From an uncultured Bacteroidales bacterium (GTDB lineage: Bacteria > Bacteroidota > Bacteroidia > Bacteroidales > UBA932), in contig CALUTY010000002.1 in NCBI GenBank assembly GCA_944323825.1, positions 62,001-126,000 on the forward strand: a stretch of 64,000 nucleotides of DNA, given 5' to 3'. Under the pieces are notes generated by a model, which saw nothing but the letters and a program-made list of their open reading frames with translations, was not told the origin of the DNA and did not search any database. Shown here one piece after another: positions 8,434-19,851 of the stretch (positions within the stretch are counted from its first letter, which is position 1; the number at the start of each line of letters is the position of its first letter). Both the position numbers and the translations under genes were made by a program.

Positions 8434-9696
8434 TCAGTCATGAATGGCCATGTCAGGAATCTCATCCCCGTCATAATAGCCGTTCTTCAGCTTCTCGATG
8501 ACTTCTGCAAATGTCTTGAGCGTGTAGTCGACATCCTCCATGGAGTGCGCAGCCGTAGGGATGATGCGGAAGATGATCATTCCCTTAGGAATCACAGGGT
8601 ACACCACTATGGAGCAGAATATGCCGTAGTTCTCGCGCAGGTCTCTGGCGATGTTGGTGGCATGCACCACTCCGCCCTTGATGGCCACCGGAGTCACACA
8701 GGCCTCTGCCGGCCCGATCTCCAGCCCCATGTCGCGGAAGCCTTTCTGCAGGGCACGGGTCACGGTGAAGAGCTTCTTGCGGAGCTCGTCGCCCTCTGCG
8801 CTCCTGATGATTTCCAGCCTCTTGAGGCCGCCTTCCACGAAGGCCATAGGGAGAGACTTGGCATAAATCTGAGAACGGAGATTGTAGCGGAGATAGTCGA
8901 TGATTACCTTGGGACCTGCCACGAAGCCTCCGATGGAAGCCATTGACTTGGCGTATGCGCCGATGTAGAGGTCCACCTCGTCCATCACTCCGAAATGCTC
9001 CGATGTGCCGCGTCCGTGAGGGCCCATCACTCCGAAGCCGTGTGCGTCATCGATAAGGATACGGAAATTGTATTTCTTCTTCAGGGCAACTATCTGGTCG
9101 AGGATGCCGAGTGCTCCGGTCATTCCATAGACACCTTCAGTGATGAGAAGGATGCCGCCGCCTGTTTCTTCACAGAGCTTGGTAGCCCTCTTGAGGGTGG
9201 CCTCGCAGCTTTCGATGTCATTGTGACGGTAGGTCATCCTCTTGCCCATGTGCAGGCGTGCACCGTCAATAAGGCAGGCATGTGCCTCGGAATCGTATAC
9301 TATGATGTCATGACGGTCCATCAGCGCATCGATCGTGGAAACTATTCCCTGGTATCCGAAATTGAACAGGAAGGCATCTTCCTTCTTCTCGAAGTCAGCC
9401 AGTTCTCTCTCAAACTTCTCGTGCAGGGATGTATGCCCGGACATCATGCGGCTTCCCATAGGATAGGCAAGTCCCCATCGTGCGGCTGCCTCCGCATCTG
9501 TCTTCCTTACCTCCGGATGGTTCGCAAGTCCGAGGTAATTGTTCAGGCTCCAGCAGAGCACATCCTTGCCGTTGAACCTCATGTGCGGGCCGAGCTCACC
9601 CTCAAGCTTCGGATACATATAGTAGCCGAATGCACGCTGCCTGTACTGTCCGAGAGGACCTCCCGAATCCTTCGCTATTCTGTCAAAAATATCCAT
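8434..9696 (-). CDS. spt: Serine palmitoyltransferase (alpha-oxoamine synthase family)
   Basis: PLP enzyme that condenses serine with a long-chain acyl-CoA, the committed step of sphingolipid synthesis that is characteristic of Bacteroidales. The 420-residue protein carries the PLP lysine at about 250 (AYAKSMASIGG; the SxASxGG context is typical of this enzyme rather than of KBL or BioF). It also has the PLP-ring histidine at 139 (SEAHACLIDG) and Asp217 (LIDDAHG). It heads a minus-strand group with a ketoreductase-type SDR and an acyltransferase-like gene, which supports the assignment. Glycine C-acetyltransferase is the main alternative. Confidence 0.88.
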   Translation of the reverse strand: MDIFDRIAKDSGGPLGQYRQRAFGYYMYPKLEGELGPHMRFNGKDVLCWSLNNYLGLANHPEVRKTDAEAAARWGLAYPMGSRMMSGHTSLHEKFERELADFEKKEDAFLFNFGYQGIVSTIDALMDRHDIIVYDSEAHACLIDGARLHMGKRMTYRHNDIESCEATLKRATKLCEETGGGILLITEGVYGMTGALGILDQIVALKKKYNFRILIDDAHGFGVMGPHGRGTSEHFGVMDEVDLYIGAYAKSMASIGGFVAGPKVIIDYLRYNLRSQIYAKSLPMAFVEGGLKRLEIIRSAEGDELRKKLFTVTRALQKGFRDMGLEIGPAEACVTPVAIKGGVVHATNIARDLRENYGIFCSIVVYPVIPKGMIIFRIIPTAAHSMEDVDYTLKTFAEVIEKLKNGYYDGDEIPDMAIHD

Positions 9697-9774
9697 ATTT
9701 ATTAAATTTTAGTACAAATTCAAATCAAAAAATGATTTTTTAATGAGAGTCCTGAATCACCATTAAAAAACATT

Positions 9775-11799
<2,025 letters not shown>

Positions 11800-11816
<17 letters not shown>

Positions 11817-13593
11817 TTCCTGCGGTAAAATTGACTCCTGACTCGGCATACAGAGGGGTCTGCATGACTGCCATGTCAAGCAGGTTGCCACCGTGGACCC
11901 ATAGGGAAAACTTACGGCTGAACTTGTATTCGAGCGACACCCCGAGATCGGCATATCCCGGCATCACCGCAGGCAGTAAGGAATCCCCGACATAGCTGAT
12001 GACAGCCATCTCCCCCTTGCGGGCAGAGGCAAAACGGCAGTCCACTCCTGCATATATGCGGCGGTTCCAGTTGTAGATGAAATTGACATGACCTGACACC
12101 GCAGGAGGGGCGAACAGGCCGCCGGTCCTGTCAAGGACATCAGTATGCCTCCAGGTGAAGGAACCGTCCGCAGAGAATGCCTTTGACTCCCAGCCGAGGT
12201 CAAGGGTGGCATGGAACATCTGGTACGCCGCATAGTCCGGGGTATAGACAAGCCCGAAGGCGGGGTCGGAAGTCACTCCGTCAAGGAAGGCATTGGCATA
12301 GTGGACATATCCGGCCCTCAGGTCATAGGCGAGCCTTGACGCAATGTTTCCGGCTATTCCTATTTCTGCCCGGACGCGCTCCACTGTATTGCCGAGGAAA
12401 TCCGTACCGTATGTGTACGGGTTGAAGAAACGGTTCCGGGACAGGAAGTCCGACCATGAGGTGATGCGGTTGCCTCCTTCAAGGTTCAGATATATGTCCA
12501 GGCGATCACGGACTGCCTCAAATCCTATTCTGACGTCAGGGTACACATACTGCCCCCGGACAATGGAATAAAGCAGAAGCGTGCCGTTGCCGTGCATTGT
12601 GACGGCGAATTTCACCCCAAGGTCAAGATCCCATCTGCCAATGCCCGACACATACCGTGGAGTTACCGAAAAATCGCCGGCATACGCGCCATGCGACGCG
12701 GAATAGTCGGCAAAATTGAAGTCCATATCGACAAGAGCCCTTGAAGAGGCTGAAAACACCGGGCCCAATGATGCCCTGAGGCCGAAAAGATGCTCTGCAA
12801 GATATCCGCGGCCGCCTGCCGTCCCCGCAAGGTCTGCCTTGTCCTCACCGAAGCGGTACCTTATTCCTGCATCATAAAAGAAATGCCTGCCCGCTGCATC
12901 ATCCGAGCGTACCCTCATCTTCACGTCAAGGGCGTCATAGCCCCTGGCCAGCACCGTATCCCCGGCAGCAATCCCGTAATACCCCGCATCGAAGGAGAAC
13001 TCTCCACCGCCCCATGCCACGCTGCCGTTCACTCCTGCCGCCGTCACCATGTCATATCCGGACCATGCCGTGCTGCCGTCCGCCCCTGAACGGCTGCCGT
13101 AGCCAGTCCTGTACGGATCCTCCAGACGCACCTGCGAGCCGTCATAGACATCCCTGATGCCTCTGTACCTGCCTATGTATGACCTGTGGGAGCCGTAGAC
13201 GCTCATCCTGAAGCGCCCCTTCAGCCCCGGAGTCCAGACGAAATCCAGCACAGGCTGCAGGGCATATCCCGCCCCTGCCTTCAGCCATAATGACTTGCCG
13301 GAATACGGAGCAGGAGCAGGCCGGGTGTTCAGCAGATAAGGGTTGAAGTCGTATGTACCCTTGTACGGGGAATCATATACGGAATAGTCGAACTCCAGGT
13401 CGAAATGCTGGAGACTGTCTGCAACAGGCATCTTGAACAGGGGCTTGTGCACCTCCATCAGCTTGCCCTCATAATCCCTTGTCACCTCCACCGTAGGGTC
13501 GATGGCCTGTCCTGCCATTCTGGCAGGAAAAAAGGAGGAAGCCAGCACGGCAATGCCCAGCGCAGCTGCATATATTCTTCTTTCCATTGTCAT
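11800..13593 (-). CDS. Outer-membrane beta-barrel protein (TonB-receptor-like barrel, no plug)
   Basis: A signal peptide (MERRIYAAALGIAVLASS start region, cleavage near ARMAGQA) is followed by an Asp/Tyr-rich periplasmic segment. After that comes a long series of amphipathic beta strands with many aromatic girdle residues, ending in a C-terminal strand typical of outer-membrane barrels. No TonB box or plug domain is evident, so it is a barrel-only relative of TonB receptors. The upstream TPR gene ends TGA inside TGATG, so the ATG at 13593 is the likely start; a GTG at 13596 and an ATG at 13587 are alternatives. Translational coupling suggests the two proteins act together at the envelope. Specific function unknown. 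Confidence 0.75.
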
Positions 13594-16500
13594 CACTCAT
13601 TTTGGGCAGCGGCCTGCTGCATTATTTCTTTCAGTTTGTCAAGGCGCATGGTCACATTGTCATGCACGTCATCCCCTGCGGCAGAAGCCTGATAGCCGTC
13701 AAGAATGCTGCGGAATGTGGCTTCGGCCTGCTCGTATTCCCCTCTTTCCACGAACGAGTCGCCCAGGACTATGAACGCCTTGGCAAGCCAGTATGTCTGC
13801 CCTGTGGAAGAATCCGAGAATGAATATACCTTTGTTTCGACCTCTTCGAAGTCACCACGGTCATAGCTGTCGAGTATCATCAGATATGCTGCTTCAGCTC
13901 CCTCCGGAGTGCCAGGCCATGATGCAAGGCGGGCGAAGATCGCATACGCCTCATCCCTGCGGCTTGTGGCGAGGAAGGACTTCGCCTTCACATATTCCGC
14001 CTCACGCCTGATGTCGGCATCCGAACGGGAATCTGCAAGCACCTTGTCCGCAGATGACAGGGACTCTTCATAAAGCCGTGCCCGGAACGAGGACCTCATC
14101 ATGCCGAGCATTGCTGCATACCGGTTGTTCTCCAGCGATGCCATCTCGCCGAGGGACACATATGCCCTCCACGCATCCTCATATCTCTGCAGGCCGTATG
14201 CAAGATTGGCGAAATTCAGGCAGGCCAGCTCGGAATATGAGCCGTCGCCGGACTCCATCACCTTCACATAGTAGTCACAGGCCTGGTCGGCCTTGCCGAG
14301 GCTCTTGTAGCATTCCGCCATATAGAACCATGCCTGCGGCACCTTTGCCCCCTGCGGGTATGAGTCAAGATAGGACTGCAGCGACACAAGGGCCTTCTGA
14401 TAATTCTCCGAAAGGTATATCTGCTCCGCGGCATTGAAGATCATCATCTCCTTCTCGTCCTCGGTCTTCAGCGATGACTTGCCTATGCTGTCTATATAAT
14501 CAAGGTATTTCCTCGGCTCGTTCATCGACTGGTAAATGGACTCTATCGCAAGCAGGGCATCGTCCGCATAGCCCGACAGGGGCATCTTCTCCACCACCGT
14601 CTTGTAGCGTGAAAGGGAAAGTTCGTATTCCCCCTTGTTGCGGGCTATCATTCCGAGCTCTATCAGGGAACGGGCCACAAAGGTGCTGTCCTTCACTTCC
14701 CTTATCAGGCGGTCGTAGCATCCGGAAGCCTTCTCCACATCGCCGGACCTCACATAGGAGCGGCCGAGCTCGAACATCGCCTCCGGATAGAAATACGCCC
14801 CGGCATCGGCATTCTCCACATTTTTCAGCAGCTCTATCTTCCTCGCATCATCCCCGGCAAGCCCAGAAGCCATCGCAGCCTGATAATAAGGATATATGTC
14901 ATTCACATCAAAATACGACTTCAGCACCGTGCCGTACGCATCGGCTGCCTCCCCGTATTGCCTCTGCATGAAAAGGCAGTCCGCATATCTCAGCTGCGCA
15001 TCCTTCTTCCATGTCACCCTGTCTCCGGAAAGATACTCCGAGAACCATTTTTCGGCAGATGGATAATTTTCCGTCTTGAAATGGCAATATGCCATATTAT
15101 ACGGAATAAGGTAGGATTCCTCATGCCCGTAGAGTGCGGAAATGTTGTAGAGTTCGGTGAACATGGACAGTGCCATGCTGAAATTGTCATCCCTGTAATA
15201 CGACTCCGCAAGCCAGTATCTGGACATCTGGTTGAACATCCCCCTACGGTCCGAATAATATGCCGCAGCCTTCAGGCAAGGGACGGCACTCCTGTATGAG
15301 CCCTTGGCAATCAGTTCCGACGCCCTCAGGTAATTGGCCTTCATGTAATTGTCCTTCATGCCCTCGTCCAGGACATCTATATTGTCGTAGGCCTCTATAG
15401 CCCCTGCATAGTCATGGTTCTGCAGGGCAGCCACTGCGATATAGCTGTATATCATCTCCTTCTTGCCGCTTTCGGGATATCTTTCAAGATAGGACCTGAA
15501 GACAGACGCATCGCTGTTCAGGTCGAACGAAAGCTTCGCATGATTATAGGACGCATCTTCGGCTATCGCCGGATCAAAAGCCACGGAAGCCGCCGCCTTG
15601 AATGCATCAAGGGCAGCCACCTTGTTCCTTGTGCGTATAAAGCTGTAGCCCATCTTGTAGTTGGCGGCCTGTCCGATGGAGTCGGTCCTGTCCGTCATCA
15701 TGGAAAAATTGTCTATCGCCCCCTGATAATCCTCCACGGCATAGAGAAGAGAACCGGCATAGAAATAGTCAGCCCTTGTCTTCGGGGAAGCCTGCCTTGA
15801 AGCGGAAGAGCTCTCATTCCTGTCGTAATAATATCTCGCCTCCTTCGTGTCGCCCTGCACAAGAAAGGCCTCAGAAATCATCCTCATGAGCTTCGGACGG
15901 CATTCTTCCGGAACGGAATCAAGCATGCCCGGACCTTCTGCGGTCAGATAGGCATAGTCCTTCAGCATGAAACGGCATTCCGCCATATAATATTTTGACA
16001 TTGAGGCAAAACGGATGTCGGACGCCGACTTGGAGAACCACTCCGCAGCCTCGGCGAAATTCTTCTGCTCGTAATGGATGTAGCCGAGCATGTACCTTGC
16101 AGGAGCGCTATAGTCCGACTCCGGATGCTTCTCCAGCTCGTTGAAACGGAGGGCAGCCCTTTCATAATTGCCTGTCTCGAAATCACAGTATGCCTTCTTG
16201 AAAAGATATTCCGGCATCTGCGAGCGCCAGACCGAATATCTCGAAAGCGACTCGAACTCCACAGAGGCATTCACATAGTCCTGGCTGTCGAAAAGATTGA
16301 GGGCGTGCGCAAACCTTATCTGCGAAACCGCCGAAGCATACGGATATTTTCCGATGAAGGCTTCCGCATAAGGCCCATATCCCGGGACCTTCATCTTCAC
16401 CGAGCACAATACGGCATAACCCTCGGCCTCAAAACTGCCTGATTCTGATGCCACATCGCTGAAAATCTCCCGCGCCCGTCCGTACATGCCCCTTTCATAG

Positions 16501-16655
16501 AGAGCCATCGCCCTGCGGAACCGTCCGTTCTGTCCCGTCCTGTCCTGAACCACGACTCCCGCATCATCATGATACGCCACGGGCTGCGCATGGGACATAT
16601 CTGAAAGCAGCAATGCCGCCCCGATGGCAGCTGCCGCCGAAAACAGTTTCGTCAT
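13593..16655 (-). CDS. Exported tetratricopeptide-repeat protein (1020 aa)
   Basis: A signal peptide (MTKLFSAAAAIGAALLLSDMS, cleaved after HAQ) is followed by about 25 TPR-like helix pairs over nearly the whole length (recurrent patterns such as A..F..Y...P and Y..G..LY). Such solenoids are protein-binding scaffolds; this one is predicted to be periplasmic or outer-membrane associated. The stop codon overlaps the start of the barrel gene by one base, so the two are almost certainly a functional pair. No catalytic motif was seen. It is read divergently from ftsE, from a region that contains repeat-element copy 1. Confidence 0.8.
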   Translation of the reverse strand: MTKLFSAAAAIGAALLLSDMSHAQPVAYHDDAGVVVQDRTGQNGRFRRAMALYERGMYGRAREIFSDVASESGSFEAEGYAVLCSVKMKVPGYGPYAEAFIGKYPYASAVSQIRFAHALNLFDSQDYVNASVEFESLSRYSVWRSQMPEYLFKKAYCDFETGNYERAALRFNELEKHPESDYSAPARYMLGYIHYEQKNFAEAAEWFSKSASDIRFASMSKYYMAECRFMLKDYAYLTAEGPGMLDSVPEECRPKLMRMISEAFLVQGDTKEARYYYDRNESSSASRQASPKTRADYFYAGSLLYAVEDYQGAIDNFSMMTDRTDSIGQAANYKMGYSFIRTRNKVAALDAFKAAASVAFDPAIAEDASYNHAKLSFDLNSDASVFRSYLERYPESGKKEMIYSYIAVAALQNHDYAGAIEAYDNIDVLDEGMKDNYMKANYLRASELIAKGSYRSAVPCLKAAAYYSDRRGMFNQMSRYWLAESYYRDDNFSMALSMFTELYNISALYGHEESYLIPYNMAYCHFKTENYPSAEKWFSEYLSGDRVTWKKDAQLRYADCLFMQRQYGEAADAYGTVLKSYFDVNDIYPYYQAAMASGLAGDDARKIELLKNVENADAGAYFYPEAMFELGRSYVRSGDVEKASGCYDRLIREVKDSTFVARSLIELGMIARNKGEYELSLSRYKTVVEKMPLSGYADDALLAIESIYQSMNEPRKYLDYIDSIGKSSLKTEDEKEMMIFNAAEQIYLSENYQKALVSLQSYLDSYPQGAKVPQAWFYMAECYKSLGKADQACDYYVKVMESGDGSYSELACLNFANLAYGLQRYEDAWRAYVSLGEMASLENNRYAAMLGMMRSSFRARLYEESLSSADKVLADSRSDADIRREAEYVKAKSFLATSRRDEAYAIFARLASWPGTPEGAEAAYLMILDSYDRGDFEEVETKVYSFSDSSTGQTYWLAKAFIVLGDSFVERGEYEQAEATFRSILDGYQASAAGDDVHDNVTMRLDKLKEIMQQAAAQNE

Positions 16656-16692
16656 ATAAATGAAATTTTCACAAAGTTAGTCATTATTTTTC

Positions 16693-16778
16693 TATATTTG
16701 GACAAATGTCCACATATACTGTAGCGCCTCGGCAGAACAAATAAAATTTGTTCTGCTCTCGGCTTCTGCGTATATTTG
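16693..16778 (+). repeat. Promoter-carrying hairpin element, copy 1
   Basis: First of three related intergenic elements. From 5' to 3' it contains: TATATTTG (16693-16700); a small hairpin GGAC/GTCC (16700-16711); CACATATACT; CCTCGGC; an 11-bp perfect hairpin GCAGAACAAAT/ATTTGTTCTGC (16732-16742 with 16746-16756); CTCGGCTTCTGCG; and a second TATATTTG (16771-16778). Copies 2 and 3 are at 31856-32056 and 33973-34059. Hairpin arms differ between copies but remain paired. Confidence 0.85.
16747..16778 (+). promoter_or_regulatory. ftsE: Promoter of ftsE inside repeat copy 1
   Basis: TTTG (16747-16750), an exact 20-bp spacer and TATATTTG (16771-16778) fit the Bacteroidota consensus perfectly. The -33 box lies in the 3' arm of the hairpin. 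The start point would be near 16784, leaving a leader of only about 16 nt before the ATG at 16800. Confidence 0.8.
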
Positions 16779-16799
16779 TCCGTTTAACAATGATTGAAT

Positions 16800-17705
16800 A
16801 TGGAAGAAAAGGAACCTGTCATCTCTTTTGAAGGGGCGGACATCGCCGGAGGGGACAACATCGTCATCTACGGGCTGGACATGAAGGTCTGTCCGGGAGA
16901 TTTCATATACATCGTGGGAAAGGTCGGAACCGGGAAGACATCCATCATCAGGACCATCATTGCCGAAAACAGGCTTGCCAAAGGAAAGGGCACGGTCTGC
17001 GGCTATGACCTCGGCAGCATCAGGGAAAAGGAGATACCGTATCTCAGGCGCAAGCTCGGCGTGGTGTTCCAGGACTTCCAGCTGCTGATGGACAGGAGCG
17101 TGGAGGACAATCTCTCCTTCGTGCTGAAGGCCACCGGATGGAATGACGGAAAGGAAATATACGGAAGAATAGAGGAAGTGCTCAATGCCGTGGGCATGAA
17201 GAACAAGGCACACAAGATGCCGCACCAGCTCTCCGGCGGGGAGCAGCAGAGGGTGGCGATAGCAAGGGCCCTGCTCAACAGGCCGCAGGTGATAATCGCC
17301 GACGAGCCTACGGGCAACCTCGACCCGGAAACGGCAGACGGCATCATGAGGCTCCTGACAAGAATAAACAGGGAGAAGGGCACGGCCATAGTCATGGTCA
17401 CCCATAACATTTCCCTCGTACACAGGTATCCCGGCAGGATAATGGTATGCGGCAATGAGGAATGCATAGAGAAGAAACTCGCCCCGGCACCTTCCGCAAA
17501 AACTCAGGACACTGCACCGCAGCCTGATGAAAATGCCCTGACGGAAAATACGGTACCGGTACTGGAAAATACGGCAGGCGGCGGAGAAGAAAGAATACCG
17601 GACAGTACTGCCAAGCCTGAAAATAAAGAAATCCAATATGGAGAAAACGGCGAAGACGCAGAGGCGAAAAATGGAGAAGGAGGAGGGCAGGAGAATGGAC
17701 AGTAG
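16800..17705 (+). CDS. ftsE: FtsE-type ABC ATPase with long acidic C-terminal tail
   Basis: ATPase half of the FtsEX complex that regulates septal cell-wall hydrolysis. Walker [10 protein letters not shown] is at 40-48, the signature LSGGEQQ at 144-150, Walker B IIADEP at 165-170 and the H-loop at VTHN. The canonical domain ends near residue 225. About 75 further residues, rich in Glu, Ala, Pro, Thr and Gly, form a disordered-looking tail that FtsE normally lacks. The ATG at 16800 was chosen over an upstream TTG. The last 11 bases overlap the nth start. No ftsX is adjacent, so another ABC ATPase of the LolD/MacB class is a weaker alternative. Confidence 0.8.
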   Translation: MEEKEPVISFEGADIAGGDNIVIYGLDMKVCPGDFIYIVGKVGTGKTSIIRTIIAENRLAKGKGTVCGYDLGSIREKEIPYLRRKLGVVFQDFQLLMDRSVEDNLSFVLKATGWNDGKEIYGRIEEVLNAVGMKNKAHKMPHQLSGGEQQRVAIARALLNRPQVIIADEPTGNLDPETADGIMRLLTRINREKGTAIVMVTHNISLVHRYPGRIMVCGNEECIEKKLAPAPSAKTQDTAPQPDENALTENTVPVLENTAGGGEERIPDSTAKPENKEIQYGENGEDAEAKNGEGGGQENGQ

Positions 17706-18330
17706 GGAAAGATATGCCGGCATCACGGAATGGTTCAGCCGTAACATGCCGGCGGCAAAGAGCGAACTGCAGTACGACTCTCCTTTCCATCTGCTGATAG
17801 CTGTCATCCTGTCAGCCCAGTGCACCGACAAGAGGGTCAACATGCACACACCCGCCATCTTCAAACGTTTTCCTGACCCGAAGTCGCTTGCAGAGGCCTC
17901 ATTTGAAGAAGTCTATGAACTGATAAAATCAATATCGTTCCCCAACAACAAGGCAAGGCATCTAATAGGGATGGCACAGACTTTGACAAGGGACTTCGCC
18001 GGTGCAGTGCCGTCAGAGCCTGACGAGCTTGTGAAGCTGCCCGGAGTCGGGAGGAAGACAGCCAATGTGATAGCGTCTGTCGTATATGACAAGCCCGTCA
18101 TAGCCGTGGACACCCATGTCTTCCGAGTGTCCAGACGCATCGGGCTTTCGGACGGGAAGACTGTCGAGGCTGTGGAAAAGGACCTTACGGAGAATTTCGC
18201 CCCGGAACTGAGGCCGACTGCCCATCACTGGCTGATTCTCCACGGAAGATATGTATGCACCGCACGCAAACCGCATTGCACCGAATGCGGAATCCGTGAA
18301 TGGTGCAGGGAGTACGAACAAGATTTTTAA
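17695..18330 (+). CDS. nth: Endonuclease III (DNA glycosylase/AP lyase)
   Basis: Base-excision repair enzyme that removes oxidised pyrimidines and cleaves AP sites. The 211-residue protein has the helix-hairpin-helix LPGVGRKTAN with the catalytic Lys, and the catalytic Asp in AVDTHVFR. Its C-terminal [4Fe-4S] ligands are spaced C-x6-C-x2-C-x5-C. The ATG at 17695 follows an AG-rich stretch and gives the standard N-terminus; an ATG at 17671 would add 8 basic residues. It overlaps the 3' end of ftsE, so the two are probably one transcript. Confidence 0.96.
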   Translation: MDSRERYAGITEWFSRNMPAAKSELQYDSPFHLLIAVILSAQCTDKRVNMHTPAIFKRFPDPKSLAEASFEEVYELIKSISFPNNKARHLIGMAQTLTRDFAGAVPSEPDELVKLPGVGRKTANVIASVVYDKPVIAVDTHVFRVSRRIGLSDGKTVEAVEKDLTENFAPELRPTAHHWLILHGRYVCTARKPHCTECGIREWCREYEQDF

Positions 18331-18342
18331 CCGTAGATAAAA

Positions 18343-19815
18343 ATGACATTCACATCTGAAAACATACTGCTGATAATGTCGATACTGATTTTCTGCAGTA
18401 TCCTTATCAGCAAGGTAGGTTTCCGTTTCGGCCTGCCTTCCCTCCTCCTTTTTCTGGTGGCCGGAATGATTTTCGGCACCGATGGACTGGGACTGCAATT
18501 CGACAATGTCGGCCAGGCCCAGTTCATAGGAATGGTGGCACTGTGCATCATCCTGTTTACCGGAGGTCTTGAAACGAAATTCAAGGAAATCAAGCCGATA
18601 TTGGGTCCGGGTCTCGCACTGTCCACAATCGGCGTATTGCTGACAACGGCATTTACCGGCATCTTCATCTACATGCTCTCGGAATGGAAGCCGTTCCCGC
18701 TGTCGCTCTCGATGATTACCTGCTTCCTCCTTGCAGCCACAATGTCCTCAACGGACTCAGCCTCCGTGTTCAACATCCTCGGGCAGAAGAAACAGGGACT
18801 GAAGAACAATCTGAAGCCGCTCCTGGAACTTGAAAGCGGAAGCAATGACCCGATGGCCTACATCCTCACCATCCTGCTCATCCAGGTGGCCGGAAGTCTC
18901 AGCGCTGAAGGGGATATAAATACGGGAACCATTGTCCTGCAGGCATTGAAGACGCTTGTCCTGCAGTTCGGTATAGGTGCCATTGCAGGTGTGGTGATGG
19001 GCTACGCCTCCATCTGGGTGCTGAACAGGGTAAACCTGAAGAACACCCCTCTTTATGCCATAATGCTGATGAGCACAGTGTTCTTCACATTCACGACTAC
19101 CACGCTGCTCCAGGGCAACGGATATCTCGCCGTATACCTCGCCGGCATCATCATCGGGAACCACAAGATTGTCAACAGGAAAGACATATTTGCATTCTTT
19201 GACGGCATGACATGGCTGGTGCAGGTGCTGATGTTCATCACCCTCGGCCTCCTCGTCAACCCGCACGAAATGATGAAGACCGCACCGGCCGCCCTGCTCA
19301 TAGGAGTGTTCATGATACTTGTTGCCAGACCGCTGAGCGTGTTCATTACCCTACTGCCTTTCCGGAAGATAAACTTCGCCTCCAAGACCTTCATATCATG
19401 GGTGGGACTCAGGGGGGCGGTCCCGATAATCTTCGCAACATATCCTGTCGTTGATGGGATCGAAGGCTCGGACATCATCTTCAACATTGTATTCTTCATC
19501 ACCATCGTATCCCTCGTGGTGCAGGGGAGCTCGATCACATGGGTAGCCAAGCTCCTGAAGCTGGACCTACCTGAAGAGGAAAAGGAGACCGAACTCGGCT
19601 TTGAAGTGCCGGAAGAGGCCGGAAAGCTGGTTGAACTCACCCTCACAGCAGAATCCCTGAGCAACGGGAACACCCTCAAGGAACTTAAGATGCCGGAAGG
19701 GATGCTCGTGATGATGATAAAGCGTGACGGAAAATTCATCGTGCCCAACGGGAGCCGTATCCTGAAGGAGGGGGACAAGCTCCTCATAATCTATGACAAT
19801 GACATGCCTGACTGA
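18343..19815 (+). CDS. cvrA: CPA1-type K+(Na+)/H+ antiporter with RCK-C domain
   Basis: Inner-membrane cation/proton antiporter of the NhaP2/CvrA group. About 12 hydrophobic segments fill residues 5-395, including the family pattern SGSNDPMAY near 165. The last 85 residues form a TrkA-C (RCK-C) regulatory domain (LTLTAESLSNG ... LKEGDKLLIIYDN). It starts 12 bp after nth and may be co-transcribed. Whether K+ or Na+ is the ion cannot be told from sequence. Confidence 0.88.
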   Translation: MTFTSENILLIMSILIFCSILISKVGFRFGLPSLLLFLVAGMIFGTDGLGLQFDNVGQAQFIGMVALCIILFTGGLETKFKEIKPILGPGLALSTIGVLLTTAFTGIFIYMLSEWKPFPLSLSMITCFLLAATMSSTDSASVFNILGQKKQGLKNNLKPLLELESGSNDPMAYILTILLIQVAGSLSAEGDINTGTIVLQALKTLVLQFGIGAIAGVVMGYASIWVLNRVNLKNTPLYAIMLMSTVFFTFTTTTLLQGNGYLAVYLAGIIIGNHKIVNRKDIFAFFDGMTWLVQVLMFITLGLLVNPHEMMKTAPAALLIGVFMILVARPLSVFITLLPFRKINFASKTFISWVGLRGAVPIIFATYPVVDGIEGSDIIFNIVFFITIVSLVVQGSSITWVAKLLKLDLPEEEKETELGFEVPEEAGKLVELTLTAESLSNGNTLKELKMPEGMLVMMIKRDGKFIVPNGSRILKEGDKLLIIYDNDMPD

Positions 19816-19851
19816 CGGGATTCCGCCGGAGACAGGACTTTGACATGACTG

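Noticed and set aside
16692..17864. 390-codon open frame on the minus strand opposite ftsE and nth
   Set aside because: It lies wholly antisense to two well-supported genes, has no recognisable domain or signal, and its length follows from codon bias of the sense genes.
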